A DNA stretch of 10,296 bases from Erythrobacter sp. 34-65-8 (GCA_002278985.1 NCJP01000036.1:1-10296); one strand, 5' to 3'. Shown: positions 1-6,887, numbered from the stretch's first letter. The notes: generated by a model not told the origin, from the sequence alone. Made by a program: numbers and translations.

Positions 1-366
1 GTCGAAAAGCTGACCGGGGCCCAGATCCCGGTGTTCGGCAAGAAAGACGTGCGGGTCGAACTGACCGCGCCCGAGGCCGCAGCGGAAGAAAAGCCCCGCC
101 GCGAAGCGCGCAGCCGCGAAGATCGGCCGCAGCCAGAGGAGCCGCGCGAGGAGCGCCCGCGCAAGGCTCGGCCGGAACGTGGCGAACGCAAGCCGCGACC
201 GGAACGGGCCGACCGGCAGGAACGGGCTCCCCGGCCTGAGCGCAGCTCAAGGGCGGAACAGGCTGCCGATCGTCCGCGCCGTTACCGTGACGAAGACGAT
301 GCGCCGGTTCCCGCCGGGGAATGGAACGGGCCAAAACCTGGTTTTCTGGATGTGGGATTCCGTTAA
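1..366 (+). CDS. DEAD-box RNA helicase, C-terminal end (5' partial)
   Basis: The reading frame is open from base 1 and gives 121 residues before the stop, so the start and helicase core lie outside the window. The first residues (VEKLTGAQIPV) match the usual end of the second RecA-like domain of RhlE-type DEAD-box helicases, where an 'IEKLTGQ.IP' segment closes the core. The rest is a low-complexity tail rich in Arg, Glu and Pro with recurring RPER-like units. It ends in GPKPGFLDVGFR, which resembles the GxxPxFL endings of alphaproteobacterial helicases of this type. Such basic, disordered tails generally bind RNA non-specifically and help in ribosome assembly or cold-shock RNA remodelling. 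No helicase motif is visible, so the family call rests on the short core remnant, the tail composition and the ending. A GTG at base 31 is in frame but would be an internal start and is not preferred. Confidence 0.72.
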   Translation, partial: VEKLTGAQIPVFGKKDVRVELTAPEAAAEEKPRREARSREDRPQPEEPREERPRKARPERGERKPRPERADRQERAPRPERSSRAEQAADRPRRYRDEDDAPVPAGEWNGPKPGFLDVGFR

Positions 367-389
367 GTGGGCTTCGTCCCCCTCGAGTC

Positions 390-803
390 TTACCGCTCGA
401 CGCCCTTGACCTTGCCCCATTGCCGCGCGGCGGTGTAGCCGAGATAGCCGGTGCCGAACAACGCATAGAGCGGTTCCGGCAAGCCGTTCAGATATGCGTT
501 CATGCCCTTGGCGATTTCGCCGGCCACTGCAGGATTGAAGGCCGCCAGCAACCCCATCGGGATGGCAAACAGCAGCAGCGTATACATTACGTAGAGAAAG
601 CTGGGGCGGGCGCGGCTGGTCCAGGGATCGGCGGAACTGGCTTCCGCGACGATCGCCGCCAGACGGACCTCGATCTGCTTGAGTTCCTGCGTCCCTTCCA
701 GCGCCAGCAGTTCGAGCTTGGCCCTGGCCCGCGCTTCCTTGTCCGGAATCACCTTGTCGATGATCGAGGCGATGGGTCCGATAAGCGATTCGATCAGGGC
801 CAT
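390..803 (-). CDS. Three-TM holin family protein (GTA-type holin)
   Basis: This 137-residue protein resembles the holin family tied to gene transfer agents and prophages (GTA_holin_3TM type). An amphipathic N-terminus (MALIESLIGPIASIIDKVIP) is followed by a charged helix at about 20-55. The family-typical DPWTSRARPSFLYVMY segment is at 59-74, a strong membrane helix covers about 68-90, and a second hydrophobic stretch covers about 108-126. Holins form inner-membrane lesions that let an endolysin reach the cell wall. No endolysin or phage structural gene is in the window, so this is an orphan copy and its actual role is open. The ATG is supported by GGAG (plus-strand bases 812-815) eight bases upstream. 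It lies tail-to-tail with the helicase (23 bases apart). An AACC...GGTT palindrome lies 37 bases upstream of the start and may be its operator. Confidence 0.75.
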   Translation of the reverse strand: MALIESLIGPIASIIDKVIPDKEARARAKLELLALEGTQELKQIEVRLAAIVAEASSADPWTSRARPSFLYVMYTLLLFAIPMGLLAAFNPAVAGEIAKGMNAYLNGLPEPLYALFGTGYLGYTAARQWGKVKGVER

Positions 804-840
804 GGTGCGCGCTCCAGCTATGCGAGTCGCGCCGATGGGT

Positions 841-853
841 AACCAAATCGGTT
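841..853 (-). promoter_or_regulatory. AACC-N5-GGTT palindrome upstream of the holin
   Basis: On the plus strand AACCAAATCGGTT has 4-base arms around a 5-base centre. It lies between the lyase terminator and the holin start. It also sits inside a wider imperfect inverted repeat, CCGAT (832-836) and ATCGG (847-851). Read on the minus strand it is AACC-GAT-TTGGTTA, which matches the palindrome before the helix-turn-helix gene at 6875-6887 (AACC-ATA-TTGGTTA). Operator function is inferred. No clear -10/-35 pair was found for the holin. Confidence 0.35.
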
Positions 854-860
854 CATGTAG

Positions 861-882
861 GAAAAGGAATAGTGCCTATTCC
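861..882 (-). terminator. Rho-independent terminator of the CoA-ester lyase
   Basis: On the minus strand, GGAATAG-GCA-CTATTCC forms a perfect 7-bp stem with a 3-base loop, followed directly by TTTTCCT. The stop codon TAG of the lyase is the last part of the first arm, so the coding region ends inside the hairpin. The stem is short and the T-run is only four bases, so termination may be partial. It would separate the lyase (and tRNA) transcript from the holin. Confidence 0.6.
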
Positions 883-1802
883 GCCAGTCCGGCGTCGGCC
901 AGCAGGGCGCGGGCGAGCTTGAGGTGCGGAATGTCGACCATTGCCCCATCAAGCGCCACCGTGCCCTTGCCGGGGTTCTCGGCAAAGGCCCTCACCACGG
1001 CGCGGGCATGGGCCACTTCCTCGTCCGAGGGAGTGAACGCGGCGTTGATCACCGGCACCTGCGCCGGGTGGATCGCCAGCATCCCGCGGTAGCCCTGGCT
1101 GCGGACCATCAGTGCCCGTTCGCGCAGCCCGTCGAGGTCTCGGAAATCGGGCATTACGGTTTCGACCGGAGTAACGCCGGCCGCAACGGCGCCGAGCAGG
1201 CACAGGCTGCGGGCCAGCTCGTAAGTCGGCATATAGCTGCCGTCAGCGCGGTGCTGGACCCGGGCGCCGAGCGCCGAAGACAAATCTTCTGCGCCCCAGC
1301 TCATCGCCACCAGGCGCTGTGAACCGGGATAATCCCCGGCATAGTCTCCACACAGGAACATCGCGCGCGGCGTTTCCGTCACCAGCGCTGCGACCCGGGT
1401 GCTGCCGGGAGCGAGGCCATGGCGCTCCTCCAGTACAGTGAGCATGGCGTCGAGCGTTGCAATGTCAGTGCGGCCTTCAGCCTTGGGCAGGAACAGGCCG
1501 CCAGGGGCCGCAGCCATGATAGCTTCAAGATCGGCCGCCGTCTCGCCTCCGGCCAGCGGGTTGATCCGAACCCACAGACGCGCGGAATCGGTTCGGCTGG
1601 CCAGAAACGCGGCCACCGCCTCGCGTGCGGCGGGCTTCGCTTCGGGCAGAACCGAGTCTTCCAGATCGAGCAGGACAATGTCTGCTTCACCATCGGCCGC
1701 TTTGGCCATCTTGCGCTCGCTGTCGCCGGGCGCGAACAGCCAGCTGCGCATCCGCGGCAAGGTATCGGGCAGAGCATGGGGCAGGGCGGCGGTGTCAGGC
1801 AT
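876..1802 (-). CDS. HpcH/HpaI-family CoA-ester lyase (CitE-like)
   Basis: The 308-residue product belongs to the HpcH/HpaI aldolase / citrate-lyase beta family, whose members make or cleave C-C bonds in CoA esters such as malyl-, citramalyl- or citryl-CoA in the cytoplasm. Visible motifs in order: RSWLFAPGDSERK (19-31); DIVLLDLEDSV (41-51), a core-barrel strand of the family; WVRINPL (77-83), with the substrate-binding Arg at 79; VTETPRAMF (141-149) and WGAEDL (169-174), whose Glu144 and Asp173 are the usual Mg2+ ligands; and LAIHPAQVPVIN (242-253). The length is normal for a stand-alone CitE-like protein, and no other citrate-lyase subunit is nearby, so the substrate cannot be named. The chosen ATG has GAGGAG (plus-strand 1811-1816) eight bases upstream. 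A start 40 codons further up would run into the tRNA gene and adds unconserved sequence. Internal Met18 is a possible alternative start. Confidence 0.85.
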   Translation of the reverse strand: MPDTAALPHALPDTLPRMRSWLFAPGDSERKMAKAADGEADIVLLDLEDSVLPEAKPAAREAVAAFLASRTDSARLWVRINPLAGGETAADLEAIMAAAPGGLFLPKAEGRTDIATLDAMLTVLEERHGLAPGSTRVAALVTETPRAMFLCGDYAGDYPGSQRLVAMSWGAEDLSSALGARVQHRADGSYMPTYELARSLCLLGAVAAGVTPVETVMPDFRDLDGLRERALMVRSQGYRGMLAIHPAQVPVINAAFTPSDEEVAHARAVVRAFAENPGKGTVALDGAMVDIPHLKLARALLADAGLAE

Positions 1803-1885
1803 CTCGGGCACTCCTCGCACGCCGGTTAGGCGCGGGCGTGGTCCGGGGCAAGATGCCGGGCGGGGGATGTTAGGGGGAAAACCAC

Positions 1886-1962
1886 TGGTCGGGACGAGAG
1901 GATTCGAACCTCCGACCCCCACACCCCCAGTGTGATGCGCTACCAGGCTGCGCTACGTCCCG
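1886..1962 (-). tRNA. tRNA-Pro (anticodon GGG)
   Basis: The minus strand folds into a full cloverleaf of 77 bases including an encoded CCA. The acceptor stem is CGGGACG/CGTCCCG, the D arm is GCGC/GCGC, the anticodon stem is TCACA/TGTGG, and the loop CTGGGGG carries anticodon GGG. The T arm is GGAGG-TTCGAAT-CCTCT, and the discriminator A is followed by CCA. The C1-G72 pair is typical of bacterial tRNA-Pro. The anticodon reads CCC and CCU proline codons. No mobile-element integrase or duplicated 3' end is seen beside it. Confidence 0.96.
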
Positions 1963-1978
1963 TTCCAGTGGAGGCGCG

Positions 1979-2007
1979 CCTATAAGGGGCGTGTCCGGCA
2001 CTGGCAA
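1979..2007 (-). promoter_or_regulatory. Promoter of the tRNA-Pro gene
   Basis: On the minus strand TTGCCA (plus-strand 2002-2007) is separated by exactly 17 bases from TATAGG (1979-1984), a good fit to a housekeeping sigma promoter. The region after the -10 box is GCGCGCC, a GC-rich discriminator as found at stable-RNA promoters under growth-rate or stringent control. Transcription would begin roughly 5-10 bases before the mature tRNA. No terminator is seen between the tRNA and the lyase 83 bases further on, so the same promoter may also serve the lyase. Confidence 0.65.
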
Positions 2008-2166
2008 GCCGGATTGCGACAGCAGCTTGCGGGCTTGCGTTGCGATGCCCTTGTATTGCTGCTAGGCGCGCCCACTTGCCGCATGGGAGCGGGTGTCGGC
2101 CGGGCAAAAGCCTTACCGGACCTGGCCCGCGATGGTCGCAACAACCGTTTACACAGGTCCGATCCG

Positions 2167-2493
2167 ATGTTCGATTTCCTCACTGCTGCCGCCGCCGCAT
2201 CCGCCGATGCTCCGCCCGCCTGGCTGGGCTGGCTGCCGATTGTCGGCATGATTGCGATCTTCTGGTTCCTGATCATCCGCCCGCAGATGAAGCAGCAGAA
2301 GGCCCACCGCGAAAAAATCGGCGGTCTCAAAAAGGGCGATCAGGTTGTCACGTCGGGTGGGATCGTGGGCAAGGTGACTCGTGTTGATGACACCTACGCG
2401 GATGTCGAGATTGCCCAGGGGGTCAAGGTCAAGGTGGTCAAGCACACCATTGGCGACATCGTGCTCCCCGGCGGCACACCGGCCAACGACTGA
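2167..2493 (+). CDS. yajC: Sec translocon accessory subunit YajC
   Basis: This 108-residue protein has the YajC layout. A short N-terminus leads into one membrane helix at about 18-37 (WLGWLPIVGMIAIFWFLIIR), followed by the signature RPQMKQQKAHREKIGGLKKGDQV and a small cytoplasmic beta domain (VVTSGGIVGKVTRVDDTYADVEI). YajC binds SecDF and associates with SecYEG and YidC in the inner membrane. It is first in a yajC-secD-secF cluster, the standard order. The ATG at 2167 is chosen because the protein then starts like other YajC proteins. The open frame reaches back to about 2014 but that part shows no conservation. A weak AGG lies nine bases upstream. I could not identify a convincing promoter between the tRNA and this gene. 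Confidence 0.95.
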   Translation: MFDFLTAAAAASADAPPAWLGWLPIVGMIAIFWFLIIRPQMKQQKAHREKIGGLKKGDQVVTSGGIVGKVTRVDDTYADVEIAQGVKVKVVKHTIGDIVLPGGTPAND

Positions 2494-2522
2494 GCGCAGC
2501 GAGCCGCAGGAGCACCGCACCG

Positions 2523-4121
2523 ATGCTGGAATTTCCGACCTGGAAAAAGGTCTGGTTGTGGGGGATCACGCTGGCCTTTGCGGCCGCCGCGATCCCTTCG
2601 CTCGTGTCGATGGGCAACGCCCGCTGGCCCGATGCATTGCCCGACCCGATGGTCAATCTCGGGCTCGACCTTGCCGGGGGCAGCCATATTCTGCTCGAGG
2701 CCGATGCCAGCCAGGTTGGTGAGCAGCGGATCGAGAATATGGAAGAGGCCGTGCGCAACACAATGCGCAATGCCGAACCCCGCATTCGCATCGGTGACGT
2801 GTCCACCGCCAACGGGCAGCTCAGCTTTATGGTCGAAAGTCCGGCCGATGTGGACCGGGCGCGCGAACTGCTGATGCCATTGGTTAACGGGACCGGGCTG
2901 ACCCGCGAGTGGGATCTGCAGGTTCTCGACGAGACCCGGATGGTGCTGACGCCGACCAGCGATGGTCTCGAGCAGGCAGTGACCGATGCCATGGACAGCG
3001 CGACAGAGGTCGTCCGCAAACGGATCGACGCGCTCGGTACGCGTGAACCGACCATCATCCGCCAGGGCGATACCCGCATCGTGGTCCAGGTGCCCGGCCT
3101 GCAGAACCCCGATGAACTCAAGGCGCTGCTTGGCCAAACGGCCAAGCTCGAATTCAAGCTGGTCGACCAGACCGCGTTGCCTGCTGACGTAGCGCAGGGG
3201 ATTGCGCCGCCGGGAAGCCAGATCTTTCCCTATGCCGAAGGCAGCGATTTTGCCGGACAGTCGATCGCTGTCCGCCGGCTTGGCGGAATCAAGGGCGACA
3301 ACCTGATCAACGCCCAGCAGAGTTTCGACCAGCAGACCAACGAGGCAGTGGTCACGATCCAGTTCGATTCGCAGGGCGGCGCGCGCTTTGCCAAGCTGAC
3401 GCAGGAGAACGTCAACAAGCCGTTCGCGATCATTCTCGATGGCAAGGTGCTTTCTGCGCCGAATATCAACGAACCAATCCTGGGCGGCAGCGCACAGATT
3501 GCCGGCAGCTTCACCACGCAATCAGCCAACCAGCTGGCAATCTCTCTGCGCTCCGGTGCCTTGCCGGTTGACCTTGCAGTTGTCGAAGAGCGCACCGTCG
3601 GCCCTGACCTTGGCAAGGACTCGATCCGGCGCGGGATGCTGGCAATGATGGTCGGCTCGGTGGCCGTGATCGCCCTGATGATTGCCAGCTACGGCCGGTT
3701 CGGCGTCTATGCGACAGTCGCACTGGTGTTCAACGTGGCGATGATCCTGGGGATCATGGCCCTGCTCGGCACGACGTTGACCCTGCCTGGCATCGCCGGT
3801 TTTGTCCTGACCATTGGCGCAGCGGTCGATGCCAACGTGCTGATCAATGAACGAATCCGGGAAGAACGAAAACGCGGGCGCCGGGTGATCGCGGCGATCG
3901 AAACCGGCTACAAGGAAGCCAGTCGCGCTATTTACGACGCGAACGTGACCAACTTCATCGCCGGGGTTCTGCTGTTCATGTTCGGATCCGGGCCGGTGCG
4001 CGGTTTTGCCGTGGTCCTGGTGATCGGGCTGTTCACCAGCGTGTTCACTGCCGTTACCTTGACCCGGATGTGGGTTGCCGACTGGCTGCGCAAGGCGCGG
4101 CCGAACGATCTCAATCTGTAA
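2523..4121 (+). CDS. secD: Protein translocase subunit SecD
   Basis: SecD works with SecF as a proton-driven motor that pulls exported proteins out of the Sec channel on the periplasmic side. The 532-residue protein has a first membrane helix at about 9-29 and then the D1 motif GLDLAGGSHILLEAD (47-61). A large periplasmic region follows, with VVRKRIDALGTREPTI (163-178), VPGLQ (190-194) and the LDGKVLSAPNI segment (305-315). Five further membrane helices run from about 370 to 522. The fourth-helix motif GAAVDANVLINERIREERKRG (432-452) contains Asp436, equivalent to the proton-relay Asp of E. coli SecD. 'INERI' replaces the more common 'IFERI'; I believe this occurs in related alphaproteobacteria. 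AGGAG lies ten bases before the ATG. The gene is 29 bases after yajC and 12 bases before secF, consistent with one operon. Confidence 0.97.
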   Translation: MLEFPTWKKVWLWGITLAFAAAAIPSLVSMGNARWPDALPDPMVNLGLDLAGGSHILLEADASQVGEQRIENMEEAVRNTMRNAEPRIRIGDVSTANGQLSFMVESPADVDRARELLMPLVNGTGLTREWDLQVLDETRMVLTPTSDGLEQAVTDAMDSATEVVRKRIDALGTREPTIIRQGDTRIVVQVPGLQNPDELKALLGQTAKLEFKLVDQTALPADVAQGIAPPGSQIFPYAEGSDFAGQSIAVRRLGGIKGDNLINAQQSFDQQTNEAVVTIQFDSQGGARFAKLTQENVNKPFAIILDGKVLSAPNINEPILGGSAQIAGSFTTQSANQLAISLRSGALPVDLAVVEERTVGPDLGKDSIRRGMLAMMVGSVAVIALMIASYGRFGVYATVALVFNVAMILGIMALLGTTLTLPGIAGFVLTIGAAVDANVLINERIREERKRGRRVIAAIETGYKEASRAIYDANVTNFIAGVLLFMFGSGPVRGFAVVLVIGLFTSVFTAVTLTRMWVADWLRKARPNDLNL

Positions 4122-4133
4122 GGGGCACAGACC

Positions 4134-5111
4134 ATGCGTCTTCTCAAGCTCGTCCCCGATGACACCAACATCCGTTTCCTGCGGCTACGGGTCCCGTTTT
4201 ACATCTTCAGCTGCCTGCTGATTGTCGGGGCCTGGGCGCTCATTCTGGGCAAAGGGCTGAACTTCGGGGTCGATTTCGCCGGTGGCATGGAATTGCGTGC
4301 CACTTTTACCGAAAGCAGCGAAGCTCCGATCGGGGAAATCCGCGACCGTCTGGGCAACCTGGGTTACGGAACGCCGGTGGTCCAGCAGTTCGGCGATCCG
4401 AACCAGGTCTCGATCCGGGTGCAGCTGCCGGACGAGGTGGCCCAGGACAAGGAAGCCGCACAGGTCATCGCCAACCGCATTGTCGAGGAGATGAAGCAGG
4501 GGCACCCCGATTTCCGGCTGGATGGCAATGACAACGTTTCCGGGAAGGTTTCGGATGAATTCCGGGGTGACGCAGTGCTGGCGCTCGTGCTCGCGATGCT
4601 GGGCGTAGCGCTTTACATCTGGGTGAGATTCGAATGGCAGTTCGGGGTCGGCGGTTTGTTCGCGCTATTCCACGACGTCTCGTTGGCGCTGGGTATGTTT
4701 GCCTTGTTCGAGATGGAGTTCAGCCTTCAGAGCATTGCTGCCATTCTGGCCATCATCGGCTATTCGCTTAACGACACGATCGTGGTCTATGACCGCATCC
4801 GCGAAAACCTGAAAAAGTATCGCAAGATGCCGCTGGTCGAACTGCTGGATCTGTCGGTAAACGAGACCTTGGCCCGCACCGTGATGACCTCGCTCACCCT
4901 CGGCGTGGCTTTGCTTCCGCTGTTGCTGTTCGGCCCTGCAAGCCTGTTCAGCATGATTGCGGCGATCTTCCTCGGCCTGGTCGTGGGGACCTACAGCTCG
5001 GTTTACATGGCAGCTCCGATCCTGATCTGGCTGGGTGTGAACTCGGACAGTTTCGTGCCTGATGAAACAGCCACCGAGGCGCAGGAAAAGGCTGCTCGGC
5101 AGCTCAGCTGA
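4134..5111 (+). CDS. secF: Protein translocase subunit SecF
   Basis: The 325-residue partner of SecD. The first membrane helix lies at about 19-38, followed by GVDFAGGMELRATF (45-58) and a short periplasmic domain to about 145. Five more membrane helices run from about 146 to 305. The family signature GYSLNDTIVVYDRIREN (209-225) carries Asp214, matching the functional Asp of E. coli SecF. The ORF has full length, with a hydrophilic C-terminal tail after the last helix. It starts 12 bases after secD. Its last eight bases (5104-5111) overlap the end of the convergent glycosyltransferase gene, so there is no room for a terminator between the two operons. Confidence 0.97.
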   Translation: MRLLKLVPDDTNIRFLRLRVPFYIFSCLLIVGAWALILGKGLNFGVDFAGGMELRATFTESSEAPIGEIRDRLGNLGYGTPVVQQFGDPNQVSIRVQLPDEVAQDKEAAQVIANRIVEEMKQGHPDFRLDGNDNVSGKVSDEFRGDAVLALVLAMLGVALYIWVRFEWQFGVGGLFALFHDVSLALGMFALFEMEFSLQSIAAILAIIGYSLNDTIVVYDRIRENLKKYRKMPLVELLDLSVNETLARTVMTSLTLGVALLPLLLFGPASLFSMIAAIFLGLVVGTYSSVYMAAPILIWLGVNSDSFVPDETATEAQEKAARQLS

Positions 5112-6291
5112 CCTGCGCGACGAGCCGATCATAATAGGCGGCCAGTTCGGCAGAGTGTATCCGCCAGTCGAACCGGTCGACCGTTGCAGCAACATCTTCG
5201 CGCGGCGCCTCGCGGGCGAGCACGGCTCTGATCCCTGCGACAATGGCGGGGATGGACCGCTCAACCAGTTCGCCTGCGGCTGGCTCGGTTACCAGTTCCC
5301 CTGCGCCACCGACGCCGCAGGTCACCACCGGGGTCCCGCAGGCGAGGGACTCCACCCAGGCATTGGCCAGGCCTTCATTGCGGGTTGGCAGGACCATCGC
5401 GTCTGCCGCCGAAAGCACCAGTGGCAACATGTCATGATCAATCGATCCGAGAAAATGGACTCGGTCTGCCAGGCCCAGCTTGGCGGCAAGATCGCGCAGT
5501 TGGCGCTCGTTCTCTCCCTTGCCGACCAGCATCAGATGCATTCCGGGTAAGGTCGGCAGCGCACCTATCACCAGATGCTGCCCTTTGAGTTCCAGCAGCG
5601 CGCCGACAGTTGCCAGGACGGGCCGGGTTTCCGGCAATGACAGGCCCAGTGTGTCATTGAGCCGGGTACGGAGCCCCGCATGGCCCAGCGGCCGGAAGCG
5701 CTCCCGGTCGAGGCCGGTGTAGTGGATGGTAATCTTGTTCCGATCCATGCCGAGCGCGGCCATGTCTTCTGCCAGAGCTTGTGACACCGCGAGCAAACCG
5801 GTTGCACGGCGGGCGGCGTCTACCATCTGCTCGGCAGCGAATCCGCGCCCGCCCCAGTACGTGATATCGCTGCCCCGGGCCTTGACGGTAAAGGGCAGGC
5901 CAAGCTTTTCTGCGATCCGCGCTGCAACCGGACCGTCCGGATAAAAGAACTGCGCATCGACCAGATCGAAGGGTTGGTCCCGATGCAGCCGCGTCACCAG
6001 CGGCAGTATCGTACGGGCAATCACTCCGGGGTTGATCCTTGCGCCGAGGCGCGGGATCAGGGTGAAGGTCGGCCGGTGAACCTCAATCCCCTGTTCAAAC
6101 CCTCCCATTGCCGCCCGGCGCAGCGCCCGGTATCGGCCGAAAGCGATTGGTGGGACCCCGATCGGGTTGATCATGGTCACCTGCCAGTCGCCCTGAGCGG
6201 CCAAGGCCTCCATCGAGCGGGCCACGAACGTCCCGAACCGCGGCGAGGCGGAATTGGGGTAAAGGGTCGATATCGAAAGGACGCGCTTCAC
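5104..6291 (-). CDS. Glycosyltransferase family 4 (GT-B fold)
   Basis: This 395-residue enzyme should transfer a sugar from a nucleotide donor to a cell-surface polysaccharide or lipid acceptor in the cytoplasm; the actual sugars cannot be read from sequence. The N-terminal Rossmann half starts VKRVLSISTLYPNSASPRFGTF, as in TuaC-like enzymes, with FDLVDAQFFYPDGPVA at 108-123 and the loop VKARGSDITYW at 136-146. The C-terminal half has VGALLELKGQHLVIGAL (229-245), LMLVGKGENER (253-263) and the donor-site E-x7-E motif EGLANAWVE (Glu306, Glu314), followed by ACGTPVV. The GTG start at 6291 is chosen because conserved sequence begins there and it overlaps the upstream regulator's stop as GTGA, which implies translational coupling. 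The open frame extends 70 codons further upstream, but that part lies within the regulator gene and is not conserved. Confidence 0.88.
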   Translation of the reverse strand: MKRVLSISTLYPNSASPRFGTFVARSMEALAAQGDWQVTMINPIGVPPIAFGRYRALRRAAMGGFEQGIEVHRPTFTLIPRLGARINPGVIARTILPLVTRLHRDQPFDLVDAQFFYPDGPVAARIAEKLGLPFTVKARGSDITYWGGRGFAAEQMVDAARRATGLLAVSQALAEDMAALGMDRNKITIHYTGLDRERFRPLGHAGLRTRLNDTLGLSLPETRPVLATVGALLELKGQHLVIGALPTLPGMHLMLVGKGENERQLRDLAAKLGLADRVHFLGSIDHDMLPLVLSAADAMVLPTRNEGLANAWVESLACGTPVVTCGVGGAGELVTEPAAGELVERSIPAIVAGIRAVLAREAPREDVAATVDRFDWRIHSAELAAYYDRLVAQVS

Positions 6292-6860
6292 AGCGGGCGC
6301 ACCAACATCTCTGCCACGGCAATCCAGGCGGGATTGTCGACGACCTGCTGTTTCTGCCCCATTCCGGGCGGCAGGATGCCGACCATCGTGCCTTTCCGGT
6401 CGATCAGCCGGCCGAAAGCGAACCGCCCTCCGCTGCGGGGAACCAGCACGTCTCGGTTGATTGCACGTGCAAAGTCCTCCGGAGCTACCTGCCGCAGCCA
6501 CAGCAGGTCGCCTGCCTGGTAAGGCCCGGCGGCAGCTTCGACCTCAAGTGCCAGGAGCGGGCCGCCGCTGCCGACGTCGGTCGGCAAGATTGCCTCGCGA
6601 GGAGACCCGAGGGCTTCGGCCCCGGCGGGTGCAAGCACGGCAACAACTTGCGGCTGCGCCGACAGGCCAGACCGCACGAGCGACTCCGGATCGACATCCA
6701 TCGCCGCCGCGATCCGGTCCATCCACTTGGTCGAGAGGTTGCGCATTCCCGTTTCGAGCCGGCCGATCGTCTGTGCGGTCGTCGGCGGGTCGCAGGCGGC
6801 AGCAAGGTCGGCCAGGGTCAGGCCCTTCTGGCGGCGAATGTCGCGGATGCGGTTGATCAT
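6288..6860 (-). CDS. XRE-type helix-turn-helix regulator with a degenerate S24/LexA-like C-terminus
   Basis: The 190-residue protein starts with a Cro/CI-type DNA-binding domain at about 2-58 (IRDIRRQKGLTLADLA, then TTAQTIGRLETG as recognition helix region). The C-terminal half (about 95-190) has a beta-rich pattern, with GDLLWLRQV at 117-125 and RFAFGRLIDRKG at 146-157. This recalls the S24/LexA fold of phage-type repressors, where 'GD.l.v' follows the catalytic Ser and 'vkRl' carries the Lys. Neither residue is in place here (AAAGPYQAGD; AFGRLI), so self-cleavage is unlikely and the domain may serve for dimerisation or ligand sensing. It is co-transcribed with, and overlaps by four bases, the downstream glycosyltransferase. 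A palindrome beside its likely promoter suggests autoregulation. The ATG at 6860 begins the conserved helix-turn-helix domain; no strong ribosome binding site is visible. The S24-like reading is an inference. Confidence 0.8.
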   Translation of the reverse strand: MINRIRDIRRQKGLTLADLAAACDPPTTAQTIGRLETGMRNLSTKWMDRIAAAMDVDPESLVRSGLSAQPQVVAVLAPAGAEALGSPREAILPTDVGSGGPLLALEVEAAAGPYQAGDLLWLRQVAPEDFARAINRDVLVPRSGGRFAFGRLIDRKGTMVGILPPGMGQKQQVVDNPAWIAVAEMLVRPL

Positions 6861-6874
6861 GAACGAAGCCCGAT

Positions 6875-6887
6875 AACCAATATGGTT
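6875..6887 (-). promoter_or_regulatory. Palindromic operator candidate before the helix-turn-helix gene
   Basis: AACCA-ATA-TGGTT is a perfect inverted repeat with 5-base arms, 14 bases upstream of the regulator's ATG. On the minus strand a possible promoter, TTGTTG (plus-strand 6910-6915), 17 bases, GATAAA (6887-6892), ends exactly at this palindrome, so a protein bound here would cover the expected transcription start. XRE-family repressors commonly bind short palindromes like this at their own promoter. Binding is inferred. Confidence 0.45.

Noticed and set aside
150..260. Tandem repeat in the helicase tail
   Set aside because: The RPER-like units are irregular in length and sequence; this is ordinary low-complexity protein tail, not a DNA repeat or CRISPR array.
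247..846. A 199-codon minus-strand frame overlapping the holin
   Set aside because: The overlapping 137-codon frame encodes a recognisable holin with a ribosome binding site. The longer frame is Arg/Gly/His-rich without motifs and also covers the helicase end.
1803..1922. Forty extra N-terminal codons for the CoA-ester lyase
   Set aside because: They would extend into the tRNA-Pro gene, are not family-like, and the downstream ATG has a strong GAGGAG site.
1886..1962. tRNA-Pro as an integration site of a mobile element
   Set aside because: No integrase, no duplicated tRNA 3' end and no change in composition was seen next to it.
2020..2070. Sigma70-type promoter for yajC-secD-secF
   Set aside because: Several TTGCG-like hexamers occur, but none pairs with a fair -10 box at 16-18 bases, so I do not call one.
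2014..2166. Longer N-terminus for YajC
   Set aside because: YajC proteins begin just before their membrane helix. The extra 51 codons carry no conserved sequence.
2394..3521. A 375-codon open frame on the minus strand across secD
   Set aside because: It lies entirely antisense to yajC/secD, which have unmistakable family motifs. Its translation has no recognisable domain.
6292..6501. Seventy extra N-terminal codons for the glycosyltransferase
   Set aside because: This stretch is inside the regulator gene in another frame and shows no glycosyltransferase similarity. The GTGA overlap gives a natural start.
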